The notes below the pieces were generated by a model, which searched no databases, was not told the DNA's origin, and saw only the letters and a list, made by a program, of their open reading frames with translations. Shown here piece after piece: positions 61,109 through 64,000 of a stretch of 64,000 nt of DNA (positions are counted from its first letter, which is position 1; the number at the start of each line of letters is the position of its first letter). This DNA comes from Tetramitus jugosus (lineage: Eukaryota; Heterolobosea; Eutetramitea; Acrasida; Vahlkampfiidae): the NCBI GenBank assembly GCA_937625935.1, contig OW569378.1:248001-312000 (forward strand), written 5' to 3'. A program made the translations under genes and the position numbers.

Positions 61109-61526
61109 CCTTGAGGTTTTTGTGGTGCACTGTACAGATGACACTGGATGATTGAATGTGCATTTGTGAATCGGCTGTGCTGGATCTACGAGTAAGTGCA
61201 AGGGTCGATATTTAAGCCGTGCCAGAGCCCGCTCCTACGGTCACTCACTAGTTCCAGCACAGCACAGTCGGGACATTTGCGTCATACAATCATATTGGTC
61301 ATGAGAGAGTACTCACCACTGTGGCTGATATTCCACCTCACCATTCTGATCCTCATCATAGTAAAAAAAAAAAAAAAATACAATGTGGTTTTTGAACCTT
61401 CAAAAATAAATTGTTGAGCGAATAAGATACTTTTTTTTCATTTCTTTGTGGGGATTCCAACAAAAGGAAGACCAAGGAAGAGCAAGCATTCTCGCGAATA
61501 AAGGACCTACTCACGGCCGTTCAGGC
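61109..61526. other. Intergenic region with an inverted repeat and a poly(A) run
   Basis: Right flank of the transposase. It contains the 11-bp inverted repeat at 61174-61263 and a run of 16 or more A near 61363. No gene is visible. Confidence 0.4.
61174..61263. repeat. Inverted repeat, possible structured RNA
   Basis: GCTGTGCTGGA (61174-61184) is complementary to TCCAGCACAGC (61253-61263). The 68-nt interior is GC-richer than its surroundings and holds GAGCCCGCTC. This could fold as an RNA of about 90 nt or be an element end; I recognise no known RNA family. Confidence 0.5.
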
Positions 61527-62492
61527 TCAATCCCATTCTGGCTTCAGGGTTCGAATTGCAAGCTTTGATTGAGACGATAGCGTCACGAATCGATCTTGGG
61601 AGTACTGACCTCTCAAGTACGCTCCTTCACCTTCAAGATCCCATTGGGCTATCATTTGTTTATGTTCAAGTTCATAAATCATTACTCTGTTTTCGTACAC
61701 TATGCTCATGTTATACCTGCTGTGGTTAAAACCTAGACTGACAACACCACACGGCTTGTCATCTGGTGATTCCAAAACCAAGATTTCCTTCATATTTGTA
61801 ATGTCAAACAGAAATGTCACACCTGATTGTGTGCCAATTGCAAGAAGAGAAGCATCAGGTGATAATGCAGCACAACAAATATCGCTGTGCGTACCAATGG
61901 GCACACTCCTAGTATAACCACTTCTTGTGATGAACTTTAACATTCCATTGTCTCCAAACAGAATCAACAAAAGATCTTTGGATTCTATCGCGCTCCAATT
62001 ATAATTCACAAAACAAATGCCTCTGATATTGCAATGTTTTGGCTCTTTGAATGAAAACTTGACTGTTCCGTCCAAGTTATAAATGGTAATCATATTGTTC
62101 GAAGTGACTGTGGCCACTAATGTTTCATCCGCCACTCCTATTGACGCTTCCGCCACTGCGACATGCTTCAAAGGCTTCGAATGACTCACAAACTGTTGAA
62201 CAATTTGACCTTCAAACACATTCCAAAGAACGGCAGTCTTGTCCTCAGATCCAGAAATAACATAGGATCTTGAAGAATGCAGACAAGTCAATGGTTTAGA
62301 ATGCCCTGACAGCTTGAATTGCTCTTCAGTAACGGAATACGTGTCAGCAAATGCATGGATGACCACAGAAGGGATGTCATCGTCAAGTCCGATTGCACAA
62401 AAATGGCCTTCAAAACATGACGTCAAGAATTTGGCTCTGTGATACTTTTTGTCAAGGGGTAGAACCTCCCAAGTTTGTTGTACTGCAGTCAT
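61527..62492 (-). CDS. WD40-repeat protein
   Basis: A 321-residue product from the ATG at 62492. WD-type repeat edges are visible: LSGHSKPLTCLHSSRSYVIS with GSEDKTAVLWNVFEGQ (about 60-95), SHSKPLKHVAV (about 100), THSDICCAALSPDASLLAIG (about 200-220) and HSRYNMSIVYENRVMIYELE (about 260-280). The likely fold is a single seven-bladed propeller. No other domain gives a specific role; it would be a protein-interaction scaffold. Confidence 0.8.
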   Translation of the reverse strand: MTAVQQTWEVLPLDKKYHRAKFLTSCFEGHFCAIGLDDDIPSVVIHAFADTYSVTEEQFKLSGHSKPLTCLHSSRSYVISGSEDKTAVLWNVFEGQIVQQFVSHSKPLKHVAVAEASIGVADETLVATVTSNNMITIYNLDGTVKFSFKEPKHCNIRGICFVNYNWSAIESKDLLLILFGDNGMLKFITRSGYTRSVPIGTHSDICCAALSPDASLLAIGTQSGVTFLFDITNMKEILVLESPDDKPCGVVSLGFNHSRYNMSIVYENRVMIYELEHKQMIAQWDLEGEGAYLRGQYSQDRFVTLSSQSKLAIRTLKPEWD

Positions 62493-63101
62493 GCTTGATT
62501 CCTTTTTTTTCGTGTCTTGACTTTTTGTTCTTTCAACAGCGGAACTTCATCAAAAATTTTCTGTTGAAGGCAAGGATGTCTACAAGGGAGAACCCAACAG
62601 ATACTGGTAGATGCATCACAAAACCTCAGGTTCACATTTTTTTCGGACAACAGTGAGCTCATCTACGACATGATTTTGAATTGGTTCGTTGTTCATCATG
62701 GATCACTCCACTTGGAGCAGCTGAGAAGTGATGTCTGACGATGAAAGAAGTTGCAGCTTGTCCTTTGTGACTGCAGGTTTCTCTTTGGGGCAGTTTCTGA
62801 ATCGTTTTTATCAACGTTCAGATGGTTTCGCGTCCCTCCAGAAACGAAGAAGGGTTGTTCCTTGTTTTAGGGTCCCTCCGAAGAGTCCGAATTGCTTGTC
62901 ATCTGTCGATTTCTCTCTGTAAATTACCATCACATTCGACCTAAATTCACAGAAGTGCTCAACAGGCATTGATTAGTTTTCACCACACACCAAGCGAGGT
63001 CCGATCTTGGAGTGAGTTCATCAAGACCCCCTTGCCCACAAACCAACCAAGAAAGAAAAACAACAAGAACAATCAAGAATAGTCGTAGTACAGTTGTAAA
63101 T
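62493..63101. other. Intergenic region, 609 bp
   Basis: Divergent spacer between the WD40 gene and the C2-gelsolin gene. A 64-codon plus frame at 62728-62922 has Ser/Arg-rich composition and no recognisable feature. Two short related strings (GTCCCTCC near 62832 and 62871) occur. Confidence 0.35.
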
Positions 63102-64000
63102 ATGCGTGAATCTGTTGCAGTTGACACTGTTGAAACACCAACAAACTCCAACAAAACAGCACCAACCAGTGCTACACCTGCTATCCTTTCACCTGGTTGC
63201 AAGAACTTGAATCTCCAAACGGCACCTCACATTGAAATTGAACTGGTCAAGTGCAATAACCTCGCTGCCAAAGACCGTAATGGATTTTCTGATCCATATG
63301 TCAAGTTCAAGATTGGAGAGGAGAAGGTCAAGAGTTCTGTTCATAAAAAGACGCTCAACCCAGTGTACAATGAAAAGTTTTGCATCTATTTTGATAGCAA
63401 ACGAGTGAATGATGGTCTGACTCCTGATGGCAACATTATTCGTGCTCTGAGGATTGAAGTATTTGATTGGGATCGTTTGCTAAGCAATCGTATTATTGGT
63501 GCTGGTGGTGTGAATGTTAGTTCGTTGAAACCAGGAATCCGTATGCCTCTGACACTGTCTCTCGCTCCAGCCAATTCTGGAACTGTAGAATTGTTTTTGA
63601 CCGCCAGAAACACGGACTGGACGACACCAGTGTTGAAAGCAGAGAATGGAGAACCAATTGTCTTGACCATGCCAAACCCTTTGACAGAGAAGAGACAGGT
63701 GTTCTTGGGTACGGATACAGAGAGAAGACGAAGTGCTGCAGAGACCAATTCTCTCGAGAAGAGAAATATTGACAACAAGTCCTTGATTGCTGCTCAGGCT
63801 AGTTTTGAAGAGAGCAACATATCTGCAATCGGAAGTCACCAAGATATTGCATTGCGTGTCGCTTCTGCTAAAACAGCACGTGTGTGGAAGCATGCAGGAG
63901 ATCGTGAAGGACTAGAAATTTGGCGTATAGAGAACTTTAATGTTGTTTCCTGGCCAAAATCACTGTATGGCAAGTTTTATGATGGTGATTCATACATTAT
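63102..64000 (+). CDS. C2-domain plus gelsolin/villin-type protein, 3' partial
   Basis: An ATG at 63102 opens a frame that runs uninterrupted to the window end (299 codons). Residues about 42-155 form a C2 domain: IEIELVKCNNLAAKDRNGFS with DPYVKFKIG, KKTLNPVYNEKF, and VFDWDRL, with Asp residues placed as in calcium-binding C2 loops. A linker follows. From about residue 265 the gelsolin repeat start is clear: GLEIWRIENFNVVSWP and KFYDGDSYI. Gelsolin/villin proteins sever, cap or bundle actin in response to calcium. The C2 fusion would target this to membranes. The rest lies outside the window. Confidence 0.85.
   Translation, partial: MRESVAVDTVETPTNSNKTAPTSATPAILSPGCKNLNLQTAPHIEIELVKCNNLAAKDRNGFSDPYVKFKIGEEKVKSSVHKKTLNPVYNEKFCIYFDSKRVNDGLTPDGNIIRALRIEVFDWDRLLSNRIIGAGGVNVSSLKPGIRMPLTLSLAPANSGTVELFLTARNTDWTTPVLKAENGEPIVLTMPNPLTEKRQVFLGTDTERRRSAAETNSLEKRNIDNKSLIAAQASFEESNISAIGSHQDIALRVASAKTARVWKHAGDREGLEIWRIENFNVVSWPKSLYGKFYDGDSYI

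Noticed and set aside
58655-61526. Terminal inverted repeats of the Harbinger element
   Set aside because: The palindrome at 58939 and the inverted repeat at 61174 are each self-complementary but do not pair with each other.
62728-62922. 64-codon frame upstream of the C2-gelsolin gene
   Set aside because: Short, no recognisable feature, no support beyond an ATG.
63386-63893. Minus-strand frames near the right end
   Set aside because: They lie opposite the C2-gelsolin reading frame, which has clear domains and is open to the window end.
1-64000. CRISPR arrays, operons or bacterial promoters
   Set aside because: No regularly spaced direct repeats; the genes have introns and eukaryotic families, so prokaryotic features are not expected.

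Overview
This window is nuclear DNA of a free-living protist, most likely a heterolobosean amoeboflagellate of the Naegleria type. The evidence is short GT-AG introns (about 60-190 nt), compact genes with long Asn/Gln/Ser/Thr-rich stretches, a eukaryotic 5S rRNA gene and tRNA genes followed by T-runs, TFIIH, Integrator and ALIX homologues, and candidate ciliary genes beside amoeboid actin-binding genes. The genus is inferred; no database search was made.

Left part (1-17.5 kb), compact: a mitochondrial inner-membrane protease subunit (cut by the window start), a seven-segment membrane protein, a 5S rRNA gene with a poly(A)-tailed retrocopy inserted 22 bp upstream of it, a two-exon coiled-coil gene, tRNA-Val, a small acidic protein, tRNA-Gly, a secreted NlpC/P60 hydrolase with an SH3-like domain, phosphopantothenate-cysteine ligase, a three-exon coiled-coil protein, the TFIIH helicase XPB, an F-box protein with a degenerate GTPase-like half and a prenylation-like C terminus, and an SCP2-type thiolase.

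Middle part (17.5-33.4 kb), gene-poor and decayed: a type III polyketide synthase remnant, an integrase fragment, several broken minus-strand genes, tRNA-Asn, a LINE-type reverse transcriptase scrap, two near-identical tRNA-Lys genes plus a 12-nt remnant of a third, a truncated reverse-transcriptase gene, two copies of a 0.6-kb repeat, a set of unrecognised minus-strand reading frames (one interrupted by a single in-frame TAA), and a second copy of the retrocopied element. Retroelement pieces repeatedly lie next to Pol III genes (5S, tRNA-Asn, tRNA-Lys), which suggests that Pol III genes are insertion targets.

Right part (33.4-64 kb), compact again: a microbial-type poly(ADP-ribose) glycohydrolase, a GH15 glucoamylase/trehalase-like enzyme, a zinc-finger protein with Gln-rich tracts, a 1672-residue proline-tailed protein, a divergent candidate ciliary pair (DRC12-like and ASH-domain), a secreted Cys-rich/EGF protein, a ricin-lectin plus phytanoyl-CoA-dioxygenase fusion, Integrator subunit 9, a coiled-coil protein, ALIX/Bro1, a PIF/Harbinger transposase with a divergent partner ORF, a WD40 protein, and a C2-gelsolin protein running off the window end.

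Genes are tightly packed in the compact parts (convergent 3' ends as little as 12 bp apart). Several divergent promoters carry an E2F-like TTT(G/C)GCGC element. Five intron-containing genes were joined from exons with consistent phase and sensible GT-AG borders. The most novel candidate region is 24.4-33.3 kb, a tRNA-Lys-bounded retroelement island whose associated reading frames I could not assign to any family.
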